64,000 nucleotides of DNA, from assembly GCA_018907035.1 (NCBI GenBank), contig JACCIC010000125.1, positions 1,178,001 to 1,242,000 of the forward strand, given 5' to 3'. Positions 35,686 through 47,775 of the stretch are shown in pieces. A program made the position numbers and the translations under genes. The notes under the pieces are model-generated. The model saw only the letters and a program-made list of their open reading frames with translations. It did no database searches and was not told the DNA's origin. This DNA comes from Sycobia sp. Sy_11. Taxonomy: Eukaryota > Arthropoda > Insecta > Hymenoptera > Epichrysomallidae. Each line of letters starts with the position of its first letter. Position 1 is the first letter of the stretch.

Positions 35686-36899
35686 TGCGAGTGAACACGC
35701 GATCCGCTTGCCCGTTGGCGGTATCCGTGTGTACAGTGCCGCGGCCAGCGTCGAAATGAAATACCCATGCGCGGCACGCGGAGTGGGGCGCAGGCAATCC
35801 ACGCGCGCCGTGCGAGAGAGAGAGAGAGTATGAGGGATTCGGGCTCGCGCACGAATCCCGCAGCATCTCGGACCCGGCGGGATTGCTTTCGAACCTAGCG
35901 TGCGCCACTTAGATTTTGTCTGCTGAAAAACGGCTTTAAAGTAAAATAGTAAGCTTGACGGAAACTAAAACAGCATGGTTTTAGTGTGCCAATACTTCGC
36001 CAATGGTGGTTCGGTCCGACGGCACGATGATTTAAAATTAACACAAGGCACGATTGCAAATACGTGCATATGCATAAGGGTAATGTGCGCGTGTATGCAT
36101 ATTCGTGCTGATTACACTTGTATGCTTGCGCGCGTAGATAAGCGCGCGGCCTGCGCATAGGAATGCAGTGCACGTTTTAATTAATGCTTAGGTATAATGT
36201 TTGAATCATAGCGAACTAGGATTCATAGAGACTGCGATTAAGAACACCGGTTCTAATTGAGCTCAGGACATTTTATGATAGGCAGCTCTAGAAGGTCGGT
36301 GTAATACGCACGTCGGGGTGTTAGCCTCGTATTAGAAACGGGGGGGCTTTGGTCGTCTGCCTTCAGCTTAGGCGATCAGGGTCGCGTTGGTTGATATTAC
36401 AAGAGTGAAGTCGACAACTCAGATGCGAGAAGAGCGTATATTTACTCTCGGTGTACGTAGTGAGGTACATAAGCGCGCTTTGATTCCGATATACATCTGC
36501 AACTTCACGATACGGTCCTCTTACCCTGGGTTGACAATACTTCCTTGGTGATTCTTGGTAATCGAGTTCGAATAGCCGTTATAGAGTCCGGCGTTGCGGA
36601 TCGAAAATAAGTACAGGTCTGTACAGACGAGTTGATTTTCGTGGCTTACTAACAGCTTTGCCTGTTATTAAGGGCCAGCAACGCGGATAGAATGCGCCCT
36701 ATAATAAAATAAGACGCGAGGAGCAGTTGGGCAAGGTAGACTGCTGCGTCAAATACTTCTTTGGCGTGGCCTGTTCCTACGTAAAGGAGGTCTAGATAAT
36801 TGCGCCATAGTCAATATCAACCATCGAGGCGCGAGAAATAATAATGTTAAGCTACTTCTTATTAATGTATGCCTATTATTATTTGTCTAGGTGGCGAGG
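33056..36899. other. purine-rich and repeat-rich stretch, no gene assigned
   Basis: 33400-33800 is strongly purine-rich on the plus strand. 34440-34940 holds an 80-bp minisatellite (separate entry) and a GA tract (34760-34797). Further GA tracts lie at 35646-35683 and 35813-35829, within GC-richer DNA. 36180-36900 may be the leader or 5' LTR of the copia element that follows; I could not match it to a 3' copy. Open frames here are low-complexity shadows. Confidence 0.45.
34485..34745. repeat. 80-bp tandem minisatellite, about three copies
   Basis: The string gagacagtgcgctctgcca occurs at 34565 and 34645, and a diverged copy (gagacagcgcgctaga) at 34725, giving an exact 80-bp period. The two central copies are nearly identical. 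Each 80-bp unit looks like two related ~40-bp halves (…agcCGCACtgaagTGAGag and …agcGCACgggagTGAGtg). Confidence 0.85.
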
Positions 36900-36909
36900 A
36901 GACGTAAGG

Positions 36910-38853
36910 GACCATTGCGGAGGCTTTAATCCGTGTATGGACTGAGAAGCGATTATATTTGATTACGAATGGACGTAACGTATACGTCTCGTTGGCTACG
37001 GAGGACGCGTCAAGCATCTATCTGTATTTTTCCGACGACAAGATTATACAGGTCGGACATCCCCTCACAGCCACGGAAAGAGAGGTCCTCGTTCGCGAGT
37101 GACCTCGCAGTGTTAAAACGCTGAAGATACAGATTCCTGAAGCGACGAATAAATTCCCAGTATCGAGAGATGAATTGAGAAAAGCTCTGGAGGATTTAGA
37201 ACGGAAAAATGAGGCACGAATCACGGAGGCCAAAATCGTGGCGGCTAAAGAACGGGCAGATTTCTTCCGCCAACAGAAAGAGTTGAACAAGGAGCATATC
37301 CAAAGCTTATCTCTGCAACTGATTGAAACCGTAAGGTTACACGTCCTGAAGCTGAACAACATCAAGGATCAGGAAGTCAGAGAGAGAGAATTACCTCGCG
37401 TTAAAAGCATAGAGGTAATAAAAGATGCGGTCCATGAGCGCAAATGCGAGGAGATTTGCAAAAATGTTGCGCTTGAGAAAGAGAACTCCAGAAAGCAAGG
37501 AAATTTGAGCCGAAACCAGGAGGTTTGGCCAAAGGCAAATCCATTTGCATATGGTGCAACACGCCCCGTCCCAACTATTATTCAGGTCAGGGTGGTAAGT
37601 ACTCAAGAAGAAAACTGGGATGAGGTAAGATATAAAAATCCTAATAATCTTAATAATTCTATTCATGATTTCATATACACTGAAAATATGTTGCCTAAAA
37701 ATGCAGTGAATAATAAATTTCTGTCCGATAAGATGTCAATAGACTGTGTGTCTGATTACGATGCGAGTAAAAATGCAACAGTTCGAAAAGACGCGATCGA
37801 TGTTGAAAAAGAATGTAAAAATACGAGCGGGGAGTTGAACCAATATAAAGACGACAAAAAACAATTAGAGTAATGCGACGATAACAAAATCGCGCAGAAT
37901 ATTGAACAAATAGTAAACAATCTAATTGAAAGTAAATTAAAAGAGAGATCGAGCGACGATATAATAGAATTGCTCGCGGAGCGACTTGAAAATGTAGTGA
38001 GTAAAGATGGCGGAATAAATAGAAAGTATAAACTAACGATAGACTCGGGTTTCAAAATTTTTAAAGACTATTTTACAACTGAATTAAGAAAAAAAAGGTT
38101 AGATTATATTATGAGTACAGACGGAGAAGAAATTAATAAGTATTTCAAAAATGAAAAAATAACATGATATACACAAGGTTAGAGAATTAATTATAAATCA
38201 CATAGACTTAACGTATTATCAACGTGTGGTAGAAATAAAATCACCACGTAAAATAATTCAGAAATTAGAAGAACATAAACGTCTCGAATGTAGAGTCACG
38301 CGGGTCGCGGATAAGAAAGATTTGTATAGGTTAAAATATAATCCGAGCAAGGAAAAAGCAGCTGATTTTTTGGAACCGTTTTGAGAATAAAATTAGAACA
38401 TTCGAAAACGTGCCTAGATCAAATAAACTATCAAACGATGAGAAGCCCGATATCTTTTACAACGCGATTGCTGGTTCACTCGCAGAAACAATTCTAGCAG
38501 ATTGCCTCCACAAAGGAATGGAAAAACTCAAAAACTTAATATTGCAAGTGGAAGCTGTGAGACTTGTGAGAGAGGCTCAAGGGAGCTCTCTCAATGTAGA
38601 GATGAGTTGGTCGTCCCCGCCCTTTACACGGGGACGTCCAGAGCCTAGCGGCGCGAGCCCAAAAGGACGCGGTTATACACAAGGGGCTTTAAGATGCGAT
38701 GGGAGAGCTAGGCTGTCTTTTGACAGCGAAAAAAGACGATGTTACGGATGCGTGTAGAAGGGGCACTGGAGTGCAAGCTGCCCGAATCAGGGAAAGATCT
38801 ATTGTTATAATTGTTGCGAAGCAGGCAATTATATAGCGAAAGATTGTAGGGCC
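36910..38853 (+). pseudogene. Ty1/copia gag with an unusually long N-terminal leader region
   Basis: Gag of the copia element at 37-42 kb. From about 36925 the frame reads 'EALIRVWTEKRLYLITNGRN', 'YVSLATEDASSIYLYFSDDK' and 'GHPLTATEREVLVRE', a stop, and then a charged, probably coiled-coil stretch (37175 onward, ELRKALEDLERKNEARITEA...). A copia-like gag core follows from about 38030 (FKIFKDYFTTELRKKRLDYI, KIIQKLEEHKRLECRVT, SNKLSNDEKPDIFYNAIAG) and two zinc knuckles near 38730-38850: CYGCV.KGHWSASC with an internal TAG, and CYNCCEAGNYIAKDC with His changed to Asn. Disablements: TAA at 37871-37873, frameshifts near 38160 and 38375, TAG near 38755. About 365 codons precede the gag core, which I do not recognise from ordinary copia elements. 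Confidence 0.8.
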
Positions 38854-40797
38854 ATGGGGCCAGATGGGGAGCCAGAAAAGAGAAGGGCTCCGATAAGATC
38901 TGAGAATAAATTCAAAAGTCTCAAACGACTGAGACAAGACAGAAAGCCACTTAAAGGCAAAAATCCGTTTAGCCTTGCCGCTATACAGGAGGAAGAAACT
39001 CCGATAGGTAAGAACAATGAACATTTTATATTTAATACATTCGATAAACATACCATAAGAAAAACCCAACATAATAATGTATTGGAATTTATTGCTGACT
39101 CAGGAGCTACTGAGCACATCAGCAACAGTAAGATTTCTTTTAACAATCTAGATACTAATTTCAAATATAAAATCAAATGTGCAAATAAAAAATCGGACTT
39201 ACAGATAGAAGGCAAGAGAGATATCAAAATCGAAAACGAATTAGGAAAATCTATTAAACTCAAAAATGTGTTGTACTCGAGCAATCTCTCGAAAAATCTA
39301 TTCTCGCTAAGAAAGCTTGTGGAGCAAGGTCTAGAGATCTATTTAAATGACGAAAAGATAGATATTCTAGATCCGAAAACCAAAAAGTCAGTGCTATCTG
39401 GCATTTACGAATCACCTTTCTGGGTGTTTACGGTAGAAACTAAACGGGACTTATGCGCGACACAATCAGCAGAAACAGCTGATAATAGAATCGATCACGG
39501 CGTTAAGACTAGAAGCAAGAGCAGCGCAGTAGAAGCAGAAAAGGATAAAAACAAATTGAGCAAACAGATGCTGTGGCACTTACGTGTAGGACATGCGTCT
39601 GCGAAGTACATGAAATTCTTCAAACTCAATCCGGAGATCTTGAACAATTCCAAACAGATGGACTTGAGCGAGATATCTGATTGCGAAGTCTGTCTTGTCA
39701 GCAAAAGCACTAGGTTACCGTTCAGTAGCACGCGAAATCGAGCGATTAAACCACTAGAGATAATCCATGCAAATACAATGGGACCAATAAACCCACCATC
39801 ATATCCACACGGATACAAATTTATCTTGGTAATGGTAGATGACTACAGTGGAACTGCGTTAACATACCCGATGCGTCATAAAAACAATACCGGACAATAT
39901 TTAGAGAGAGGAGTGAAGAGATTGAGAAATATCCTCAGTATTGACGAAAAAGTATGTTATCTCAGGTGCGATAAAGGCACCGAGTTTATAAGCTCAGACA
40001 CAGGAAATATCTTGGATAAACTAGGAGCCGAGCTAAAGCTTACGTGCCCCGATACGCCGGAGCATAACGGAGTGTCAGAAAGATTTAATCGAACGTTAGA
40101 AAATAAAGTTAGGACGATAAAGCATAATGCAGGAATGCCACCAACACATTGGGATTCAGCAGTCCGCACTGTGAACTACATATACAACAGAACACCACAT
40201 AAATCGGTTAACTATAATATACCATTAAAGGTACTTTCAGACAGATACAAAATAGATCCAACAAAATGGAGACGATTCGGGTGTGTAGTTATATTTATAA
40301 AGCAAAGGGGAACAGAAAATAAGTTTGGTACTGAGGGATTTCTAGTCGGGTATAACAATAACGGGTATAACATATACGTACCAGAGGATAGAAAAATTTT
40401 TGAATCTAGGGACGTAAGGTTTAGAGAAACTCCGACTTATAAAGATCACTTCAAACACGACAACAAAACAGACAGTCAACTAGATAGAACAGAAATAATA
40501 AAACAATCAGAGCAAAGAATCACGCGAAGCATGTCTAAAAGAACGGAAAGGCAAATAGTTTATTCATTAGATACGAAGGATAATATTATCGATATTAAAT
40601 ATCACGCATTACTAGCTAGAATAAACGGAGACCTTCAAACCTATAGGGTAGCAATAAATTCATCAGACGGTGAATCCTGGAAACATGCGATTCAACATGA
40701 AATAAACTCATTAGCTGAGAAAAGCGTATTTGTAGAAATAACTAAATGCGAAATGTATACTGAACAACCGAAAGCAAATATACTAGATTCACGATAG
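38854..40797 (+). CDS. Ty1/copia protease-integrase (open, ends at a premature TAG)
   Basis: 647 open codons in the same frame as the gag zinc knuckles. Aspartic protease active site 'FIADSGATEHI' at residues ~87-97. GAG-pre-integrase/zinc region with His-His-Cys-Cys (MLWHLRVGHASAKYM, then CEVCLVSKS) at ~237-290. Integrase core with catalytic Asp in 'VMVDDYSGTAL', second Asp in 'LRCDKGTEF' and Glu in 'EHNGVSERFNRT'. The tail (WRRFGCVVIFIKQRG..., GFLVGYNNNGYNIYVPE) is also typical. It ends at a TAG where the reverse transcriptase normally continues with a Trp codon (…R.VFKKK), so the polyprotein is cut there. All key integrase residues are present. Confidence 0.9.
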   Translation: MGPDGEPEKRRAPIRSENKFKSLKRLRQDRKPLKGKNPFSLAAIQEEETPIGKNNEHFIFNTFDKHTIRKTQHNNVLEFIADSGATEHISNSKISFNNLDTNFKYKIKCANKKSDLQIEGKRDIKIENELGKSIKLKNVLYSSNLSKNLFSLRKLVEQGLEIYLNDEKIDILDPKTKKSVLSGIYESPFWVFTVETKRDLCATQSAETADNRIDHGVKTRSKSSAVEAEKDKNKLSKQMLWHLRVGHASAKYMKFFKLNPEILNNSKQMDLSEISDCEVCLVSKSTRLPFSSTRNRAIKPLEIIHANTMGPINPPSYPHGYKFILVMVDDYSGTALTYPMRHKNNTGQYLERGVKRLRNILSIDEKVCYLRCDKGTEFISSDTGNILDKLGAELKLTCPDTPEHNGVSERFNRTLENKVRTIKHNAGMPPTHWDSAVRTVNYIYNRTPHKSVNYNIPLKVLSDRYKIDPTKWRRFGCVVIFIKQRGTENKFGTEGFLVGYNNNGYNIYVPEDRKIFESRDVRFRETPTYKDHFKHDNKTDSQLDRTEIIKQSEQRITRSMSKRTERQIVYSLDTKDNIIDIKYHALLARINGDLQTYRVAINSSDGESWKHAIQHEINSLAEKSVFVEITKCEMYTEQPKANILDSR

Positions 40798-42173
40798 GTG
40801 TTCAAGAAGAAAATTGCGAAGGATGGGAAAATTACTTTTAAAGCAAGATTAGTAATCCGGGGATTTCGAGACAAAAATCTATATGACATTAGGGAAACTT
40901 ACGCGCCAGTGTCGAGACTATCCTTAGTTAGAGCATTCTTAGCTATAGCCAATAAATTCAAGTTAATACTTAAATAGCTAGATGTCGAAACCGCATTCTT
41001 GTACGGAGATATAAAAGACGATATATATCTAAAATTTCCAGAAGGTTTGACTGATTGCGTCAAACGAAGTCAAAACAACATATTAAAGATAAAACGGTCG
41101 TTATATGGATTAAAGTTTAGCCCAAAAAGTTAGGTTTTAAAAACAATGATCTGGATTCGTGTCTATTTATAAAAATAAACTAAAGTAAGATAGTGATATT
41201 ATTACTGTATGTTGACGACATACTAATAATGAGTAATGATAATGGAGCGATTTCGGAAACAATAAACAGACTAGGCAGAGAATTTAAAATTAAAATATTC
41301 AATGAACCAAAAGGATTCCTCGGAATTAACATCGAACGCGACAATAACACAGGTACCATGAAACTGTCGCAGGAAAAGTTCATACGGAACATGATGAATA
41401 GGTTCGGATTTATCAACACTAAATCAATAGGTACAGCAATCACCCCTAACGACGCAATCAACGTAGACCGTAGAGATAGAGAGGAAATACGAAATAACTT
41501 CAGGGAAATCTCTAATACTCGGTACAGAGAAACAATACGCGCATTGCTATATCTCACTAATGCAACGCGACCGGACATCTCAGATGCGGTTAACGTGTTA
41601 AGTCGACACCTAATCAATCCCACCGAATTCGAATGGCGAATGGTCACTCGGGCATTTAGATATCTGTCAGGGACACAAAGTCTAGGTTTGATATATGAAA
41701 AATTAGGGAACGATCTAACCATATATTCGGATGCAAGCCTGTTGGATTGCAAAGGCTCATTAACAACTTGCGGATACGTAATTAAATTGTATGAAGATAC
41801 AATCGGCTGGAAGACTCAGAAACAGCCAAGTGTAGCTCTATTAACCTGTCAGGCCGAATATGTAGTCATGAGTAACGCGAGTCAGGAAGTCGTAGCTTTG
41901 CATAACTCTCTCAAAACTATTCTGCGATTAGATATATATCCGATAACGTTATACTGCGACAATCAAGCCGCTCAAGCATGTGCTAAAACGGACAGGAGTA
42001 GTAAATTAAGACATATGACTGACAGAAAGGAACATTACATTAAGAAATGTGTAACTCGTAAATTAATTGAAATTAAATGGATTAAAACCGCGGATCAGCT
42101 AGCTGACATTTTTACGAAGGGACTGAAATTAAAATCTCACGTTAGGCTAACTAATCGGATATTCAATTGTTAA
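40798..42173 (+). pseudogene. Ty1/copia reverse transcriptase-RNase H (disabled)
   Basis: Continues the copia polyprotein: 'FKARLVIRGFRDKNLYDI', 'ETYAPVSRLSLVRAFLAIA', a TAG at about 40976, 'LDVETAFLYGDIKDDIYLKF', 'SLYGLKFSPKS'. A deletion of roughly 20-25 codons with a frame change follows near 41130. After one more stop (41171) the frame is open from 41193 to 42173. It holds the catalytic 'YVDDILIMSND', and RNase H with 'LTIYSDASLLDCKGS', 'LTCQAEYVVMSNASQE', 'LYCDNQAAQACAK' and the 'WIKTADQLADIFTKGL' end. It ends with TAA directly after the usual copia C-terminus. A purine-rich stretch follows (ggtggtgaggaaaattgg), in keeping with a polypurine tract. Confidence 0.9.
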
Positions 42174-42608
42174 TTGTTTCTATATAATTTGCAGATGGTG
42201 GTGAGGAAAATTGGACTGAAATGGAGGAATAAAATATTAATAACTATATGTAAAGGTCAATAAAGAGGGCTGATTCACTACAACAATTCAAACTGTTTAT
42301 TAACGAATTAATAATTCATTAATTTCCTATTTATTTCCAAACATTTACATCTATATACATATACATATTCAATGTAGATTCTACAGCAACACATACACAC
42401 AGCAATAAAGGCATTCTGTTGATTGACTTATTCTATAATGTTATAAATTATTATTGTAAATATATGTTCGATTATTTCTAATTACTTGCTACTCGCGTTT
42501 GAAATGAATTAATGACAAAGGTGTGTATGTATCTTGTATGTAAAGATTAATGAAGATTAATAAGTAACTTGCATATGTAAAACAGAATAATGTAGGTGCG
42601 TCAGTGCT

Positions 42609-42690
<82 letters not shown>

Positions 42691-43911
42691 TGTTGGAATA
42701 AAGACGTTAGCCCTGCGCACTTCTCTATAAATTTGACATGTGTAAGTATGTATCCCGGGAGCGGTCTGCTCGACGGCTGTGCGCCGGCTCGTTGTACGCT
42801 CAGTTCGTACTGATAGCTTAGATAGATCGGACGTGTTAATAAAGACTTGCTTTAAACCGATATTCTTTGTCTTCTTATTATATAGATATTCCTTATAAAC
42901 CTACAATAACAATATCGTAGGATGTTGTTTTCTTTTCATGGAAAATTTGCTGAATTAGAAGGAAATAAAATGTATATGATACCAAAAATCAAGAACGTAA
43001 TAAGAAATTCGGATGGTAAACAGTGGCCGATCTTGATTGTGAAATCCAATCTTTTTACGTAATCGAATTGCAAAGACTTTCAAGAGTAATTAAAGTTTCT
43101 TCAATAGTATATGCGAGCATGTAAATAAAATTAAATTATTTATAAAATCTTTGGTTAAAGATAATTTTGAATTTATAACAACAATGTATATGTAAGATCA
43201 TTCAACATTACGAAATCATTAAACAATATTCCATTTTAAATCGAGGTGTACATATATATTAATTCTCATCCAAAATGTACACAACATTCCCATTAAAATT
43301 ATTATCATTTTAAAATTTTTTTATTACTTAAGTTATAAACTCTTTCTATTAATCCAACTAAGAAAACTATCAAATCCATGTCATTTAATTAACATTTTAT
43401 CTTTTCTATGTTTGAGGACCTTTTCAACGAGATAAAGATCTAGATACTTCGTTACTAGCAGCTCTTATTCATAGAAACATTCAACGATGGATTATCGGAT
43501 TTGTTGCTAAAAATCTGCTGATAGTGAATATTTCTGTAGACCAGTGAGGTGTATATTCGATTTGAAAAACCAACTTGAGGCTATGTAATCTTACTTTATC
43601 TTCAAAATTAAACTATTCATTTTTTTGATTACTTTTGTTCTATTGAGTAATGTTCTTAAAATTTGCGATTTATTTGCTGATATAACCTCTTTTGTCTCGA
43701 TGCCAATGATTTTATGCTTTGTCGCATCCACATAGACTTTCCACGATAGCTAAACTGTATTCATAAGTTTTCTTTTAAGGTACGATTGAAACACTCACAT
43801 AGATGCTTTTAGATTTCTATATATTGAGTATAGATTAATTTTACTTTTTTAAGATTAATAAAAAATAATAGAAATAATAGAATAGTAATAAAAACTGTGG
43901 CAAAATTTTTA
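42174..43911. other. 3' flank of the copia element and AT-rich DNA
   Basis: Contains a (GA)n tract at 42611-42690 and, after it, a GC-richer piece with a possible polyadenylation signal (aataaagacttgc near 42838). This may be the 3' LTR, but its 5' counterpart was not found. From 42900 the DNA is AT-rich with no gene recognised. Confidence 0.4.
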
Positions 43912-44050
43912 CCAATTTTTCCCTTTAGTGATACAGCTAATGCAAATTGTAGATAAACTATCTATGACTATAATCATGTATTTGTATCCATTATTTTCTC
44001 CAGTATAATGTTCCATTTTATTAAGATCTGCTTTCCAATAAGGTGAACTA
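43912..44050 (-). pseudogene. retroviral-type integrase fragment, Polinton/Maverick-like
   Basis: The minus strand reads SSPYWKADLNKMEHYTGENN and then GYKYMIIVIDSLSTICIS. This matches the opening of the rve integrase core as found in Polinton/Maverick elements ('W.ADL..M..Y...N.GYKY....ID.FS'), including the first catalytic Asp in 'VIDSLS'. Similarity ends after about 46 codons and no second Asp or Glu is seen. With the two polymerase relics (10.8 kb, 29-33 kb) it suggests that Polinton-type elements once inserted in this region, though these pieces need not come from one copy. Confidence 0.6.
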
Positions 44051-44126
44051 TGTACCGAAATAGTGCACACAATGTGCTGTGAAAAAAATGAGCAAGAGTG
44101 GTATAGAGAGAAACCTTCTTATCTAC

Positions 44127-44223
44127 CAAGCATCCGGACTGAATAGACGCTCTTCAGCACCATAACGTATGTATTCATCCACCATCGTAGCTCTTGTTAT
44201 TATGTCTCTCACGTTCAATTTAA
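44127..44223 (-). other. possible exon of unknown gene
   Basis: 97 nt open on the minus strand (LNVRDIITRATMVDEYIRY, then GAEERLFSPDA). It lies between an AAAATAG acceptor-like site and a TTG|GTAGAT donor-like site, with phase 1 in and phase 2 out. The phases do not fit between the host exons at 59.2 kb and 7.4 kb. The acceptor lacks a good pyrimidine tract. It could equally be part of the decayed mobile element next to it. Confidence 0.2.
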
Positions 44224-46001
44224 CTATTTTAAATAGTATACCCTAATACCATGTCCTATAGTATATACTCAGTATTGTAAAATTGCCATAGACGGAAAGC
44301 GAATTTTTTAAAACCAAAAGTGCTTTAAGTCAGCGAAAATGGCAGCAATCAGTGTATAAAAATTTAGAAGGTTTGAATAATAACTAATAAATTGTCACAA
44401 AAATAACTTTTGAGAGTCGACGACGCTTACCAAAGCTCCATATATATCCCTCACCTTTCACTTAAGATATCCATTTTAGAAGTGAAAGATCAGAAGAAGA
44501 ATAGACTCGAAGAACATATACATTTTCTCTCGTTTTAATTTAATGATATCTATATACTGATGTGGTAAGGTACATGTCAGTAACGCGGTAGCCCTAACCT
44601 CTATAGTTTCTATACATGCTATACATAGGAAAATTGAAAATACCCAAACTACAGGAAAGGAGCCAAATTTTTCAATTCAGAAAAATGGTGTTCAGGTGTT
44701 TCCAATGGTGGAAATCAAGCCCCATAAATGTTGACAAAATTTAACAATTTTTGTCAAAATAACTTAATAGTTATTTTTCCTGCCAGAACAAGCATATTAT
44801 ATGGGACTGCTACGATGAGTCTACTACTGAATTACATTATTAACGACGAATGTTGAAAGACAAGTAGAGACAAATGGAATTTAGTAATAATAATAAAATC
44901 ATAAATCATTGATAAGAACAATAAAAACTGACAGGATTAAAATGTCATCGCTGGCACATGTAGTCAGCAAATACAATTCAGTAATAATAACAACTCTTAT
45001 AGCAATTAATGAGCCAACATATCTACAACAATCATATTAAAACAACAACAATTATGAATAAAAATTATTAATAATAATTAACATTTTTTTTTCATATTTC
45101 AAATTTTTTTTCTCTTTTCTCATTTTAACTTGACAACAAGCAATTTTGTGAGATTATCAAGGAGATAATAAATTAGTTAATTATAAATAGACTACCATAA
45201 ATAAATATATCTAGGATGAAATACATAACGATATTCAACATAAAATAACCATAAGGAAACAACCAGGATAATTTTTTAAATTAACAGATATTGGACAGAT
45301 TCTGAAATTAAAAGGTCTTTTATTTTTATTATTTAAATAATTAAACCAACAATAATAATAATTTTGCTTTTTTTTACAAAATAATAATAATTTTATGCAA
45401 AAGAAAGAACAAGTTGGAGCAATAAAAATATCATTAATTTAAGAAATTTTTGTAGCATGTGTAATAATGTACTACCCAAACTAATTGTCAAACTGAAGAT
45501 GTGTATATTATAGTGACTGCGTGTAAATAATAAATTAACGATGTAATAGTAACAACAGTAGAATAATCTGAAAATAAATAAATAATAGAATCTAAATAAT
45601 AATAAAATAATTTGAAAAGAAATGAACTATAAAAATTAAATAATAATACAATAACATGGAAACAAGCAAACAATAGAATTTAAATAAATAATCTGAAAGT
45701 GAATAAAGAATAAAATGTTAAATAAACATTAAATAAATAAATAATTAGAAATATTTTACATAGAAGAAAAAGAAGCAAAGGACTTATGGAGACTTCTAAA
45801 TTTCAATTTTATTGTATTTTATAAAAATCGTATTAAATAAAAATTTCGATTTCCCATTTTACATTAAACCTAAACTTAGACATTTTCTGACAGTAAAATT
45901 AAATTTCGATTTCCAATTTTTCTCTCAAAATTAAGCACAAGTTTCAAAAAACTGCAACATTGGAAGTATGATATCAGGTCTATATCGTAGACGAAAATTG
46001 T
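44224..46001. other. AT-rich stretch, nothing recognised
   Basis: Highly AT-rich with long runs of aataata-type sequence (45050-45950). No gene, RNA gene or ordered repeat is seen. Confidence 0.5.
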
Positions 46002-47775
46002 TTGAGCACGGATCCTGAAAAGATCCGTTCGGTCAGTGAATACTTTCTGAGGGCCTTTTTAGGAATGGTAGGCTGGTATGTCCGCATTATTCAGTCACTA
46101 TCGGACATAAAACTGCCACTGACAAAGTTACTCAAACAGAACATCAAATGGCACTGGGGGCAGGTCCAGCAAGACGGCTTCGACAAATTAAAAATCCTGC
46201 TTACACAAGCGCCTGTTCTGTCTCCACACACGCAAAATAGCCCGTAAGTTTTACAGAACGATGCAAGCAACTACGCACTCGAAGCTGTACTTAGTCAGAA
46301 TAATGATGGTTGAGAGCATTTTATTACTTATATAATTAGGACATTGACTAAGGCTGAAATGAACTACACCGTCACACAGAAGGCGTGTCTAGCCGTTTTG
46401 TGGGCGGTTAAAAAATTTAAAGAGTGCCTGCTAGGCGGAAGTTTATAGTCATTATAGACCATAGCAGTGTCAAGTTGCTGCACTTGCTCAAAAATCCATC
46501 GGGCCGCCTAGCAAGATGGGCAACAGCCTTACAAGCACATAATATGGAACTTATACATCGAAATGGAACGCTCCATCATGTACCAGATGCATTTTCAAGA
46601 ACTCCTCAAACAGAGAAATCCCCTACTGCAATCCTGACATTCCTCGAGAAAGACTCCTGGTATGAGCAAAAAATGAGCGAAATCAAAACCATCCAGAAAG
46701 CGTCCAGACTGGACAGTCAGAGGTGACAGAATATATAAACACTGTCCAAATATATTTTCAAATACTATAGGCAAAAGCCTAGATGACTGGAAACTAGTAA
46801 TACCATATATCGGCCGAGAAAGAGTATTATTCGAGTGCGACAACGCCGCTATGTCAGGATACTTCGGCGTAGACAAGACAACGCATAAGATAAGTCAACT
46901 GTATTACTGGTCTCGAATGAGTAGGGATATTTACATATACATAAAACACTACCCAGAGTGTCAGATATGTAAGGTATCTCAAAGAGCACCGGCCAACCTA
47001 ATGGCCCAAAGAAATGTTGAAGGCCTCTGGACGTATGTGACAGCTGGTATCATAGGACCCTTCCCTGCCAGTAAAGGTCAACACCTATTGATCATACCTA
47101 TTGATATTCGAAGACTTATTTACTAAGTACATCGAAATCAGACCATTAGGAAAAGCCAGTGATCAGATGATCGCCAAGGCGCTAGAAGAGCTAGTGATTT
47201 TCAAGTGGAGATGCCCAAAATTCTTAATTACAGACAATCGCACAGAGTTTGTTAACCATTAGCTTAAAAACAATTTGGTAGAACGAGGCATGATTTATCA
47301 GTTCGTAGCACCATACCATGCACAGGTGAGCCCTATGCAATGAGTGAACCGAACTATAAAGACGATGATTTCCATCTTCATCAAAGACGACCACAAGGAT
47401 TGGGATTTGCACCTTTCCGAATTTGCGTTTGCCGTAAACACGTCCGTACACGCAAGTACCCAAGTATCCTCGGCGTTCCTTAATTTTGGACGAAACCCCA
47501 GAGAAATACTGACGTATAGACGCACTCACGGACAGATACAAGAAATCCAATTATTAACATCAGCAGACTGTCAACAAAGTAAAAAGACTACCAGCAATCC
47601 ACTAGCTGGTAAGAAAAACCTGTTTGTTCAAACCTGCGTACGGACAGCAAAAAACAGGCTAAATACTATAATCAAGGCCGATGACATGAAACTTTCGAAG
47701 TTAACGACATGGTCTGTCGATGCAATCATGTTTTATCATCGACGCACTCCCCAGGCCGATGGTAACGCAATGTGA
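46002..47775 (+). pseudogene. gypsy element B: RT end, RNase H and integrase
   Basis: Plus-strand Ty3/gypsy pol without its front half. It starts at the RT/RNase H connection (FLGMVGWYVRIIQSLSDIKL, PLTKLLKQNIKWHWG). RNase H follows in broken frames (NDASNYALEAVLSQ, LTKAEMNYTVTQKACLAVLW, DHSSVKLLHLLKNPSGRLAR, HHVPDAFSR). The integrase zinc region lies at 46851-47000 (GYFGVDKTTHKISQLYYW, HYPECQICKVSQ). The core has 'FKWRCPKFLITDNRTEF' with the second Asp, a missing Glu region interrupted by a stop (…SPMQ.VNRT), and 'LHLSEFAFAVNTSVHASTQV'. Stops occur at 46244, 46310, 46725, 47124, 47262 and 47341. Reverse transcriptase catalytic motifs are absent because the element is 5' truncated. Confidence 0.85.

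Noticed and set aside
38829..39284. 151-codon minus-strand ORF
   Set aside because: It is antisense to the well-supported copia protease-integrase frame.
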